From Candidatus Paralachnospira caecorum (GTDB lineage Bacteria > Bacillota > Clostridia > Lachnospirales > Lachnospiraceae), in the NCBI GenBank assembly GCA_904379015.1, contig CAJFHG010000031.1, forward strand, positions 1 to 42,524: a stretch of DNA of 42,524 nucleotides, read 5' to 3'. Under the pieces are notes generated by a model that did no database searches, was not told where the DNA came from, and saw only the letters and a program-made list of their open reading frames with translations. Within the stretch, counting starts at the first letter, position 1. Each line of letters begins with the position of its first letter. A program made the translations under genes and the position numbers. Shown here piece by piece: positions 1 through 8,342 of the stretch.

Positions 1-97
1 AGAGCATGACCTCGGAAGCCCTTATTTCAAGCCTTTTTCGGCGGCTTTTGCCCCGGAGAGGGCTTTTTCTTTTGTATCAAAATCAGTAGGAACATAG

Positions 98-1006
98 ACG
101 GTAGGCGTCGTACAGGCGTTTTTCCAGTATGTCAATCAGATGGCAGAGCCTCTGACAGAGGCGTCCTTCATGATCAACTCTCTGCAGTCGGCGCTGGCAT
201 CGGCGAAACGGACCTTTGAGCTTCTGGATGATGAGGAAGAAATTCCTGACCCGGCCGTTCCGGCAGTGCTGGAGCACGCAAAGGGACACATCGCGTTCGA
301 CCACATCAGTTTTGGATACCGCCCGGACCGCCTGCTGATGAAGGACATCAGCTTCGAGGCGAAGCCGGGGCAGAAAATCGCGGTGGTCGGCAGCACGGGC
401 GCCGGAAAGACGACGCTGGTGAACCTGCTGATGCGGTTCTATGAGCTGAACGGCGGAAAAATCATGATCGACGGCGTCAATACAGCGGAAATGACCCGGA
501 GCGGTCTGCGCCGGAACTTTGGTATGGTTCTGCAGGATACGTGGCTGTTTGGCGGAACTGTGGCTGAAAATATCGCGTACAGCAAGCCGGACGCTACCCG
601 GGAGGAGATCATTGAAGCGGCCAGGGCGGCAAAGGTAGACTATTTTATCAGAACCATGCCGCAGGGATATGATACGATGCTGGATAATGAGGCAGCCAAT
701 CTGTCCGCGGGACAGAGACAGCTGATCACCATCGCCCGGGTGTTCCTCTGTGATCCGCCTATCATCATCCTGGACGAGGCGACCTCCAGCGTCGATACCA
801 GAACAGAGGTGGAGATCGGCAAGGCCATGAAGAAGCTGATGAGCGGGCGCACCAGCTTTGTGATCGCCCACCGGCTGTCCACGATCCGCGACGCGGATAC
901 GATCCTGTTCATGGAGAACGGAACGATCATCGAGCAGGGCAGCCATACGGAGCTGCTGAAGCAGAACGGCGCCTATGCGTCGCTTTATTACAGCCAGTTT
1001 GAATAA
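98..1006 (+). pseudogene. 5'-truncated ABC exporter (ATPase half)
   Basis: This is the C-terminal part of a type IV (MDR-type) ABC exporter. An in-frame stop at 95-97 directly precedes sequence that already matches the last transmembrane helix of such exporters (a stretch like FFQYVNQM), so the membrane domain is missing. The ATPase domain is intact: Walker A GSTGAGKTT, a Q-loop in FGMVLQDTW, signature LSAGQRQ, Walker B IIILDEATSS and H-loop IAHRLST. It closely resembles the second subunit at 14003-15808. The first internal ATG (140) has no ribosome binding site. The unrelated sequence at 1-97 suggests a recombination or insertion junction near 95, although an edge effect of a larger rearranged gene cannot be excluded. 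Function is probably lost. Confidence 0.75.
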
Positions 1007-1354
1007 GGGGAAATAGTGATACAATATCAAATCTCGTCTGATTCCATTTACTTGGCACCGGCCTTATTTAAGAAGTAGGCCGAAAATACAGATAGGGAGG
1101 CAGGACAGAAAAAACCTGAAAAACGCCATCCAAACGGAGTGCATTTACTACTTCAATGTTGCATTTAGAATTTCAACTAACCTTAAGAAAAAATACTTGT
1201 ATTTTTCTTTGCTGTGGCATATGATAAAGAAAAAAGAGGTGATTCCGTGAATGATATAGAATATTTAATCTTATATTTCTTATATTTTGCTAATTTTAGT
1301 TAAGAATCTTGTAATTGATTTAAAACGGAATGATCATTTTCGGAAGGCTATGAT
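1007..1354. other. AT-rich intergenic stretch
   Basis: No convincing gene. It holds a hairpin (CGGCCT 1059-1064 with AGGCCG 1077-1082) that lacks a T-run, a good sigma-A promoter at 1197-1225, and a tiny 18-codon ORF at 1247-1303 with a GTG start and an AGAGGTGAT-like ribosome site. That ORF encodes a hydrophobic peptide and may be a leader peptide, a gene remnant or chance. Base composition shifts sharply to A+T directly after the ABC remnant. Confidence 0.5.
1197..1225 (+). promoter_or_regulatory. Sigma-A promoter upstream of lipoprotein
   Basis: TTGTAT at 1197-1202 and TATGAT at 1220-1225 are separated by 17 bp. It would drive the lipoprotein gene at 1355 with a leader of roughly 120 nt that includes the tiny ORF at 1247-1303. 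Confidence 0.5.
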
Positions 1355-2602
1355 TTGGTAAAGATGAACATGAGAAGATTAAGAAAAACTATTAGAAAAA
1401 TCAAAATATTAGTAGTTATGAGTATGTTATTTATTGCTGTTATTGGCTGTAAAGGCGAAAAAACCGCCTCACAGTCTTCGGAAAATATAGCAGAAGAGGA
1501 AACTTTATTGGAAAAGGAAAATACGGGAAATTTGTGTTCCCGGAAGACAGAGTTGTTAAAAAAAAATCTGAGTGTTTTTGAAAATGCTGAAAAAGTATTT
1601 TTAGGAGAGTTGGGTGAAAATGTCAGATTAGTCGGATTTACTGATACAAAGATATATGGTGTCAGAAATGAAACTGATAAAGGAAATGGTGTAACAGATA
1701 CTGTTTATCTGGCATTTAACAGAAAAAATCCTGAAGAGGCTATTGAATTATACAGAGGTAATTTCTCCTATATTTTGCTGGAAGAGGTACTGGAAGACAC
1801 TCTATATGTAATGAATGCCCAAATGACAGAAAATATGGATAATCCTTGGTTGATTACATTATATATGTTAGGGCAAAATGGAAAAGAAGAAATTGTTTAT
1901 TCCACAAGGACATTGACGATTCCTCAGGTATGGCATAATTCAACCAGCTTTTTTGTATGTGCGGAAAGTAAAGATTCTTCCTTAGTGTCTTATATAGATG
2001 TTATTAATCCGGCAAAAGAGGCGGATCGTGTATCCACCATTGTTTACAATGGTTTTCAAAGAGATCAGGAGGGTAGAATCACGGGAGAATTTATCCTGTA
2101 TGGAGGGGGAGATGACCATTATATTTATTATCAGAATAAAATAATGGAAGAGGAAGTTTTAGATGAAAACCGGGATGTCTCGGTTGTGGAATATGATTTG
2201 AAAGAAAATTTGTCCGGGGATGTTCTTTATTTGAAAAATGGACTTTCAAGACATATCAGCGGAAATCCTGAATATATTCTCATGGTACAGTATGTGGATG
2301 ATATCCAGGAAATAAACCAGCAGAACAATACTGTGATTTTTATAAATAAGAATTCTCTGGATCTATGGGAGCTTCCGGAAACACCAGTTGGATTCGAGGT
2401 ATATTTGACATTATGGCTTGATGATAACCAGGTCGTATTGCAAAATTATAAGTCAGCCTTTTTAGTTGATCTGGAAGAAAAATCTTATGTATGTTGGGAT
2501 GAACCTGGTTATAAAATAAGTATCTATGATGGACAATATATAGGTGGAATTAATGAGAAAACAAATGAATTTTACTGCATAGATATTTCTCAAATAGATT
2601 AG
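1355..2602 (+). CDS. Putative lipoprotein of unknown function
   Basis: A 415-residue protein with an N-terminal basic region, a hydrophobic stretch and a lipobox ending in VIGC (Cys at about residue 32), so it is predicted to be exported and lipid-anchored on the outer face of the membrane. The TTG start at 1355 is chosen because GGAAGG lies at 1342-1347; ATG codons at 1364 and 1370 are alternatives with poorer spacing. After an acidic, low-complexity linker the protein is a series of short beta-strand-like segments (for example TKIYGVRN and DTVYLAFNRK), which suggests a beta-propeller or similar all-beta fold. I do not recognise a family. It stands alone, with its own promoter, and its codon use is far more AT-rich than its neighbours, which suggests horizontal acquisition. 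Confidence 0.8.
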   Translation: MVKMNMRRLRKTIRKIKILVVMSMLFIAVIGCKGEKTASQSSENIAEEETLLEKENTGNLCSRKTELLKKNLSVFENAEKVFLGELGENVRLVGFTDTKIYGVRNETDKGNGVTDTVYLAFNRKNPEEAIELYRGNFSYILLEEVLEDTLYVMNAQMTENMDNPWLITLYMLGQNGKEEIVYSTRTLTIPQVWHNSTSFFVCAESKDSSLVSYIDVINPAKEADRVSTIVYNGFQRDQEGRITGEFILYGGGDDHYIYYQNKIMEEEVLDENRDVSVVEYDLKENLSGDVLYLKNGLSRHISGNPEYILMVQYVDDIQEINQQNNTVIFINKNSLDLWELPETPVGFEVYLTLWLDDNQVVLQNYKSAFLVDLEEKSYVCWDEPGYKISIYDGQYIGGINEKTNEFYCIDISQID

Positions 2603-2655
2603 ATTCTGATGATAAGAAAAGAATGGAGTAAGCGTGTTCTGATATGGGGTTCTCT

Positions 2656-2823
2656 ATGAGCGCAGCTTTTACTATTTTTGCTAAAAAGGTTGGTCGAAAA
2701 AGAAAGTCCGTTTCAAGGCTTCTGGGTCCCGCGGATCTGGCTGGAACAGAGGCGAAGGCCGAGGTGACGCAGAAGCTGCAGGAGATCCAGGCCTCCCAGT
2801 CGGAGCTGCCGGGCAGAAGGTAG
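2656..2823 (+). CDS. Small ORF, probable chimeric gene remnant
   Basis: A 55-codon ORF. The first third is AT-rich and basic (AKKVGRKRKS), while the rest is GC-rich and helical (TEAKAEVTQKLQEIQ), so the composition boundary of the AT-rich patch falls inside it, near 2700. The ribosome binding site is weak (GGGG at 2646-2649). It probably joins the end of the acquired segment to the tail of an old gene. It may not be translated. Confidence 0.25.
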   Translation: MSAAFTIFAKKVGRKRKSVSRLLGPADLAGTEAKAEVTQKLQEIQASQSELPGRR

Positions 2824-2855
2824 TTTTCATCACGCATATAATCGGAAGCCGCAGA

Positions 2856-2898
2856 AAAGCCGGAGCCGGACTGAAATGATCAGACTGGTTCCGGCTTT
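2856..2898. terminator. Strong stem-loop, possible bidirectional terminator
   Basis: A 12-bp stem (AAAGCCGGAGCC at 2856-2867 with GGTTCCGGCTTT at 2887-2898, one G-T pair) separates the left patch from the dehydratase operon. The T-run is short on either strand, so termination may be partial. Confidence 0.5.
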
Positions 2899-2999
2899 CT
2901 GACTGCCTCTGGAAATCTTTTGAAAAATATAGTATAGTATAAAATCAGATGCGAAGCTGGAGGTATCTGTCTGTGCTGATTTGGACCGGAGGGAAGAAC

Positions 3000-4307
3000 A
3001 TGTGGATTGCAGACAAATATATCGATTATGTAAAAGAACAGACCATCAAACATCCCGAGCAGAGCTGGGGAAAGATCATGCTGGGTTTTAAGGCAAATAA
3101 ACTCCGCACCAGGCTGCTGCCCAAAAAGGAAATGGCAGAGGGGTACCAGAGGCTGGAGGCCATGATGATGTCGTTTGTGGCAGATTCTCTGGGACGGACA
3201 GAGCGTTATGTGTGGGGAAATATTTTTTCCCCATGTGAGATTGTCCATTGTTTTGGACTCAGCACGCTGTCCATTGAATGCCTGGCCTGCTTTCTGAGCG
3301 GTTATCATCTGGAGGATTATTTTATCGACTGCGCTCAGAATGAGGGGATCGCGCCGACTCTGTGCTCCTATCACAAAACTTTTGTGGGAGCCATCGACAG
3401 CGGGGCGGTTCCGGTGCCCAGATACGCGGTCACAACCTCCCTTTCCTGTGACGGAAATCTGAACACGTTCCGGTATCTGGAAAAGAAAAAGGGCGTGCCT
3501 TTTACGTTTCTGGATGTCCCCTACAGGGATGATGAAGCGTCGGTGGAGTATCTGGCCGGACAGCTGAAGGAATTCGCCGCCGCGCTGGAGGCCAGGTTCG
3601 GCAGACGATTTGATGAAGAAAAGCTGAAAGAAATCCTGGAGATCGAAAATGAGACGAGAAAAGAACTTGTTCGGTTCTTCGAGCTGCAGAGCGAATACTA
3701 TTATCCCGGCGAGCTGATCAGCCAGCTGTATCTGATGATGGGCATGCACCTGCTCATCGGCACCCGGGAATTTCTGAATCTGATCCGCTTTATGGTACAG
3801 GATATCCAGACCCGCCCCAGATTTGAGGGAAAGAAGATCCTCTGGATCCATCTGCTCCCTTTTTATCAGGAGAGCCTGAGACAATATTTCAATACCAATG
3901 AAACGTATCAGATCATTGCCAGCGACATCGTTCTGGATTCGGTGGAGGAGCTGGATCCGGAAAAACCGTTCCATTCACTGGCAAAAAAGATCATCCGCAA
4001 TCTGTATAACGGCTCCTACCGGAACCGGGCGCAGATCGTGAGCGGCCTGGCGGACAGGCTGCATCCGGACGCAGTGATCCAGTTCTGCCACTGGGGATGC
4101 AAGCAGTCGTCGGGCAGCAGCATTCTTTTGAAGGAGCGGATCCAGGAAAAAGGTATTCCCATGCTGATTCTGGACGGCGACGGCATTGACAAGCGCAACA
4201 GCCATGACGGCCAGATCAAGACCAGGCTGGAGGCGTTCCTGGAGATGCTGGATTCCGGGGAGTCAGAGGAAACAGGAGAGAAAAAGGAGCGGAAGACCAT
4301 ATGCTAG
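3000..4307 (+). CDS. 2-hydroxyacyl-CoA dehydratase subunit (HgdB/FldC-like)
   Basis: A 435-residue member of the 2-hydroxyglutaryl-CoA dehydratase D-component family (BcrC/BadD/HgdB). These cytoplasmic [4Fe-4S] proteins pair with a sister subunit and remove water from (R)-2-hydroxyacyl-CoA by a ketyl-radical mechanism, in amino-acid fermentation. Visible family motifs are SPCEIVHCFG near residue 77, LCSYHKTF, HWGCKQSSGSS and the C-terminal DGDGIDKRN followed by TRLEAFLEML; the cysteines in the first and third motifs are candidate cluster ligands. The start at 3000 is preferred over an in-frame ATG at 2949 because GGAGGGAAG precedes it at 2988-2996. It overlaps the next gene by 7 nt, so the two products probably form one complex. 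The substrate cannot be read from sequence. Confidence 0.85.
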   Translation: MWIADKYIDYVKEQTIKHPEQSWGKIMLGFKANKLRTRLLPKKEMAEGYQRLEAMMMSFVADSLGRTERYVWGNIFSPCEIVHCFGLSTLSIECLACFLSGYHLEDYFIDCAQNEGIAPTLCSYHKTFVGAIDSGAVPVPRYAVTTSLSCDGNLNTFRYLEKKKGVPFTFLDVPYRDDEASVEYLAGQLKEFAAALEARFGRRFDEEKLKEILEIENETRKELVRFFELQSEYYYPGELISQLYLMMGMHLLIGTREFLNLIRFMVQDIQTRPRFEGKKILWIHLLPFYQESLRQYFNTNETYQIIASDIVLDSVEELDPEKPFHSLAKKIIRNLYNGSYRNRAQIVSGLADRLHPDAVIQFCHWGCKQSSGSSILLKERIQEKGIPMLILDGDGIDKRNSHDGQIKTRLEAFLEMLDSGESEETGEKKERKTIC

Positions 4308-6037
4308 GGTATATATGCAAATACGCGCCGGTGGAAGTGTTTGAGTCCATGGGCGTGCAGATGAAGCGGATCGAGCCGGATGTGACCAGCTTCAATCAGG
4401 CGGACGTGAAGATGCATCCCAATATCTGCAGCTTCGCGAAGGGCGTGCTGGAGGAGGTCATGAGCGCCGATTATGAGGGGCTGATCCTTACCACCTGCTG
4501 CGACAGCATCCGCAGGCTTTATGATGTGCTGAAGGAAGAATTTCCGGACAAGTTTATTTATATGCTGGACACGCCGCGCATTACCAAGGAGGCGGGCACA
4601 GTCCTTTATGAGCAGCGGATCCGGGCCATGATCGCGGAATATGAAGCCTTTTCCCATAAAACCTTTGACGGGGAGGCGTTTCTGGACTGCCTGAAGAAAA
4701 AAAAGCAGGAAGCGCAGGAGACGGAGAGGCAGGCAGAAAGCCGGGAAAAGGCGAAGGAGCATGGGAAAAAGCGGCGCCCGAAGATTGGGATTCTCGGCGC
4801 GCGGGCCAATGAAAAGATCAAGGAGATCCTCCGGGAAAAGGACGCGGATCTGGTCTTTGACCTGACCTGTACGGGGTTTGACAGAAAGATCCTCGTTGAG
4901 GAGGACGCGGTCCTGACCGGATACACGAGGGGGCTGCTCAGCCAGTTCCCCTGCATGCGGATGGAGCAGGCTTCCAACCGGGATGAGCTGATCAGGCGGT
5001 ACGCGGACAGCGTGGACGGCATCATTTACCATACGGTGCAGTTTTGCGACAATTACGCCTATGAATACGCGTGGCTGAAGGAATGGCTGAAACGCCCCAT
5101 GCTTCTGCTGGAAACAGATTATACCCGGCAGAGCTACGGGCAGATCCTGACCCGCATTGAGGCGTTTCTGGAGTCGCTTGAAACCGGAGGCAGGAAGACG
5201 GGGACAGGAAGGGGCAGCGCGCGGGCTGCAGACGGAACGGAGGGAAAGAAACAGATGTATGTACTGGGAATTGACAGCGGTTCCACCTCGACCAACGCGG
5301 TCATCATGGACCAGAACAGGAAGATCGTGGCTTTTTCTGTGGTGCGCACCGGAGCGAAGTCCGGGGAAAGCGCGGAAAAGGTGCTGCGGGATGTACTGGG
5401 GAAAGCCTCTCTTTCCAGGGAGGAGATTTCCTGGATCGTGTCCACCGGATACGGAAGGGTCAGCATCGCGTTCGCGGATGAGAATGTGACGGAGATCAGC
5501 TGCCACGGAAAGGGCGCTCATTATTTCAATCCGGATATCCGGACGATCCTGGATATCGGCGGACAGGACAGCAAAGCCATCCGGCTCAGCGAAACGGGAG
5601 AGGTCCGGGATTTTGTCATGAATGACAAATGCGCGGCCGGAACAGGGCGTTTCCTGGAAATGATCGCCCGGACGCTGGAGGTCAGCCTGGACGAGCTGGG
5701 GGCCATCGCCCTGGAAGCCAGGGAAAAGATCGAAATTACAAGCATGTGTTCCGTGTTCGCGGAATCGGAGGTGATCTCCCTGATCGCCAACAATAAAGAA
5801 AAGGCGGATATCGCGGGGGGCGTCTGCGGCGCGATTGCCAACAAGGCCTTCGGCCTGCTGCGCCGGGTAGGGCTGGAATGCGATTTTATGATGACCGGAG
5901 GCGTGGCGAAAAATCCGGGGGTTGTGCGGGCTGTGGAGGAGCGGATCGGCAATCCGCTTTATATCTGTCCGGAGCCGGAGATCGTAGGCGCCACGGGAGC
6001 GGCGCTGTATGCCCTGGAACAGATGGAGGAGTCATGA
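4301..6037 (+). CDS. Dehydratase-like subunit fused to HgdC-type activase
   Basis: A 578-residue fusion. Residues 1 to about 300 resemble a second 2-hydroxyacyl-CoA dehydratase subunit (NICSFAKG, TTCCDSIRRL, VQFCDNYAYEY, then LETDYTRQSYGQ with an ending like that of the upstream gene). After a charged linker, residues 319-578 are a complete CoA-dehydratase activase of the BadF/BadG/BcrA/BcrD ATPase family: phosphate motif GIDSGSTSTNAV, ILDIGGQDSKA, MTGGVAKNPG, and the two cysteines that bridge a [4Fe-4S] cluster across the activase dimer, Cys444 (NDKCAAGTGRF) and Cys483 (TSMCSVFAESE). The activase uses ATP to inject one electron into the dehydratase. The internal junction has its own ribosome site and ATG (see 5239-5257), so a free activase may also be made. 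It overlaps both neighbours. Confidence 0.88.
   Translation: MLGYICKYAPVEVFESMGVQMKRIEPDVTSFNQADVKMHPNICSFAKGVLEEVMSADYEGLILTTCCDSIRRLYDVLKEEFPDKFIYMLDTPRITKEAGTVLYEQRIRAMIAEYEAFSHKTFDGEAFLDCLKKKKQEAQETERQAESREKAKEHGKKRRPKIGILGARANEKIKEILREKDADLVFDLTCTGFDRKILVEEDAVLTGYTRGLLSQFPCMRMEQASNRDELIRRYADSVDGIIYHTVQFCDNYAYEYAWLKEWLKRPMLLLETDYTRQSYGQILTRIEAFLESLETGGRKTGTGRGSARAADGTEGKKQMYVLGIDSGSTSTNAVIMDQNRKIVAFSVVRTGAKSGESAEKVLRDVLGKASLSREEISWIVSTGYGRVSIAFADENVTEISCHGKGAHYFNPDIRTILDIGGQDSKAIRLSETGEVRDFVMNDKCAAGTGRFLEMIARTLEVSLDELGAIALEAREKIEITSMCSVFAESEVISLIANNKEKADIAGGVCGAIANKAFGLLRRVGLECDFMMTGGVAKNPGVVRAVEERIGNPLYICPEPEIVGATGAALYALEQMEES
5239..5257 (+). promoter_or_regulatory. Internal ribosome binding site and start for free activase
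   Basis: GGAGGG at 5239-5244 lies 10 nt before an in-frame ATG at 5255, which is exactly the first residue of the activase domain (MYVLGIDSGS). It would give a stand-alone activase of 260 residues in addition to the fusion. Confidence 0.5.
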
Positions 6038-7059
6038 AGCGGAAGAGAAAACGATGTGTTCTGGCTGTTCTGCTGATGTTTGTTCTGGTCCTGCCGGGAT
6101 GCGGAAGGAAACAGGAGGCGCCCGCCGCGGAGGCTTCCCTGTTCGCGATGAATACCTATATGACGTTTACTGCCTACGGAGAACGGGCGGAGGAGGCGCT
6201 GGACGCCGCGCGGCAGCAGATTCAGGATGTGGAGGCGCTCTGGTCCGTCACCGATGAGAACAGCGAGATCTACCGGGCCAATCACAGCGGCGGCCAGACC
6301 ATCCAGGTCAGTGAGGAGACCGCCGCCATCCTTTCCTTTGCCCTTGAGATGGCGGAGAAAACAGGAGGCGCCCTGGATCCCACCATTTATCCGGTGCTGG
6401 AGGCGTGGGGCTTTACCACAGATCAGAAACAGGTTCCCTCCGATGAGGAGATCGCGTCCCTGCTCGCATATGTGGGATACAGCCGGATCAGCCTGGAAGG
6501 GACGCAGCTGACAGTCCCGGAGGGGATGGAGCTGGATCTCGGCGCTGTGGGAAAGGGATATACAGCCGACCTGGTCACGGAGACGCTGGCCGGGTACGGA
6601 GTGGAATCGGCCGTGATCAGTCTGGGCGGAAATGTTCAGGCAATCGGTTCCAGACCGGACGGGAGCGACTGGCGGATCGGGATACGGGAACCCTGGGGAG
6701 AGGGAAATCTTGGGATCCTGGAAGTCAGCGACGCGGGGGTGGTGACCTCCGGCGGCTATGAAAATTATTTTGAGGACGGGGAAGGAAACATCTACTGGCA
6801 TATTCTTGATCCGAAGACCGGACATCCCGCGAACAGCGGTCTGCAGTCTGTGACGATCGTCAGCACAGCGGGAAAGCTGTGCGACGCCCTTTCGACGGCT
6901 CTGTTCGTAATGGGAGCGGATGGGGCGGAGAATTACTGGAGAGAGAACGGCGGCTTTGATATGCTGCTGGTGACCGATGACGGAGAGATCCTGATCACAG
7001 AGGGAATCGCGCAGCAGTTCACACTGGGGGAAAACAGAGAAGAAACGGAACAGAGTTAG
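6034..7059 (+). CDS. apbE: FAD:protein FMN transferase lipoprotein
   Basis: A 341-residue ApbE-family enzyme, which transfers FMN from FAD to a Thr of exported or membrane redox proteins such as Rnf/Nqr subunits, using Mg2+. The N terminus has a basic region, a hydrophobic core and the lipobox VLPGC, so it is predicted to be anchored outside the membrane. Family motifs in order are FAMNTYMTF, LGAVGKGY, SLGGNVQAIG, VVTSGGYENYF, HILDPKTGHPANSG and LCDALSTALFVMG. The ATG at 6034 overlaps the upstream stop (ATGA). An open frame extends back to 5878, but that part lies inside the previous gene and lacks a ribosome site. Its place in the operon suggests it flavinylates a redox protein that supports the strongly reducing dehydratase pathway; that link is inference. 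Confidence 0.92.
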   Translation: MKRKRKRCVLAVLLMFVLVLPGCGRKQEAPAAEASLFAMNTYMTFTAYGERAEEALDAARQQIQDVEALWSVTDENSEIYRANHSGGQTIQVSEETAAILSFALEMAEKTGGALDPTIYPVLEAWGFTTDQKQVPSDEEIASLLAYVGYSRISLEGTQLTVPEGMELDLGAVGKGYTADLVTETLAGYGVESAVISLGGNVQAIGSRPDGSDWRIGIREPWGEGNLGILEVSDAGVVTSGGYENYFEDGEGNIYWHILDPKTGHPANSGLQSVTIVSTAGKLCDALSTALFVMGADGAENYWRENGGFDMLLVTDDGEILITEGIAQQFTLGENREETEQS

Positions 7060-7139
7060 AAATAACTAACAACAGGAAACAGCCATATTGGCCGACGCCG
7101 GTTTACGGAGGGCCACAGCTGGATACGGAGGATGTCAGG

Positions 7140-7397
7140 ATGAGAAAAATTACCTTAAAAATTGACGGAATGATGTGCGGGATGTGCGAAAGCCATATCA
7201 ACGACGCGGTGAGGAGCGCGTTTCGGGTGAAAAAGGTCACTTCCTCTCACAGCAGAGGGGAAACGGTCATCATCGCGGAAGAGGATATACCGGAGGCGGA
7301 GCTGAAGAAAGCAATTGACGCCACCGGTTATCAGATGATCTCGGCAGCGTCGGAGCCCTATGAAAAGAAGGGGCTGTTTTCAAAATTTTCAAAGTGA
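7140..7397 (+). CDS. Small HMA-domain metal-binding protein
   Basis: An 85-residue cytoplasmic protein of the heavy-metal-associated family, with the beta-alpha-beta-beta-alpha-beta pattern and a metal site MMCGMC near residues 11-16. Proteins of this size usually act as Cu(I) chaperones or sensors of soft metals. A ribosome site GGAGGATG lies just before the ATG. It follows apbE by 80 nt and could be part of that operon. No metal ATPase gene is nearby. Its last 9 nt overlap the end of the convergent histidine kinase gene, with no terminator between them. Confidence 0.85.
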   Translation: MRKITLKIDGMMCGMCESHINDAVRSAFRVKKVTSSHSRGETVIIAEEDIPEAELKKAIDATGYQMISAASEPYEKKGLFSKFSK

Positions 7398-8303
7398 TTT
7401 CCGGCCGGAGTGTCCGGTGCCGGGAAACTGGACTGTGATGGAGAGCCGCCGGCCTTCCAGCGAGGCCGAAATGGTTCCGCCCATCCGTTCTGTCAGCAGT
7501 CTGGCGATGGAGAGTCCCAGTCCGGTGGAATTTCTTCCGGATTCCACGGTGTAAAAACGGTCGAACAGCCTTCCCGCCGAGACAGCATCCAGGTTGTCCG
7601 CCGTGTTGGAAAAGATGACAGTGCCGTCCTCCCCCATGGACACATCCAGGTCTCCGCTGCTGTACTTCAGGGCGTTGCTGATGATGTTGCTGAAAATGCG
7701 GGTGACCGCGGTGGGATCCAGATACCGGAGGACCCGCGTTTCCGGGATTTCGATATGAGGGACAATGGATCTTGCCTGCAGATTTCCGTAGAATGAGACC
7801 AGGCACTCTTCCAGGGCGCGGCACAGATCCATCTCTTCCGGCGACAGTTCCGGCGCGGAGGAGACCATGGAATAACGGAAGAGTTCTTCTGTCAGCTGTT
7901 TCATCACTTCCGTGCGGTTTTCAATCTGGGAAAGGTAGCGGCGCGCCGTTTCCGGAAGCGTTTCTTCAGAGAGAAGATCCAGATAGCCGCAGATGGCGGT
8001 GAGCGGCGTGCGCAGATCATGGGAAATATTGGTCACGGCCTCCTTGAGTTCCAGGTCGCCGTGCTGGAAACGGCGGCGTTCCCCGCGGAGCGCCGCGAGC
8101 TGGACATTGATGTCGGCCGCGAGGCGGCGCATCTCAGGGTCACGGCTGGAAATGCCGATCAGCGTGTTCGTTTCCGTCTGAAGTTTTTCGGCAAAAGCGG
8201 TGCGGATTTCCCGCGCCGCTTTTTTCATCAGTCCCAGGCGGACCGCCAGAATGACAATGATGAGAATGAGGATGCAGATCACACTCCGCAGCAAATATTC
8301 CAT
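7389..8303 (-). CDS. Sensor histidine kinase with minimal sensor region
   Basis: A 304-residue membrane histidine kinase. One N-terminal membrane helix (about residues 4-24) is followed directly by a coiled linker and the dimerisation/phosphoacceptor motif ISHDLRTPLTAI with His95. The ATP-binding domain follows, with N-box NIISNALKYS, a DRFYTVES F-box-like stretch and G2-box STGLGLSIARLL. There is no extracellular sensing domain, as in kinases that sense cell-envelope antibiotics through a partner ABC transporter. The start at 8303 is chosen because AAAGGAGCG precedes it; an upstream ATG at 8318 overlaps that site. It is the last gene of a four-gene minus-strand set: regulator, ATPase, permease, kinase. 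Confidence 0.88.
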   Translation of the reverse strand: MEYLLRSVICILILIIVILAVRLGLMKKAAREIRTAFAEKLQTETNTLIGISSRDPEMRRLAADINVQLAALRGERRRFQHGDLELKEAVTNISHDLRTPLTAICGYLDLLSEETLPETARRYLSQIENRTEVMKQLTEELFRYSMVSSAPELSPEEMDLCRALEECLVSFYGNLQARSIVPHIEIPETRVLRYLDPTAVTRIFSNIISNALKYSSGDLDVSMGEDGTVIFSNTADNLDAVSAGRLFDRFYTVESGRNSTGLGLSIARLLTERMGGTISASLEGRRLSITVQFPGTGHSGRKSL

Positions 8304-8342
8304 GAACGCTCCTTTCATATAGCCGGAAGATCCGGAAGCGGT

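Noticed and set aside
5878-6033. N-terminal extension of apbE
   Set aside because: It lies inside the activase gene, has no ribosome site, and the ATG at 6034 starts a normal lipoprotein signal sequence.
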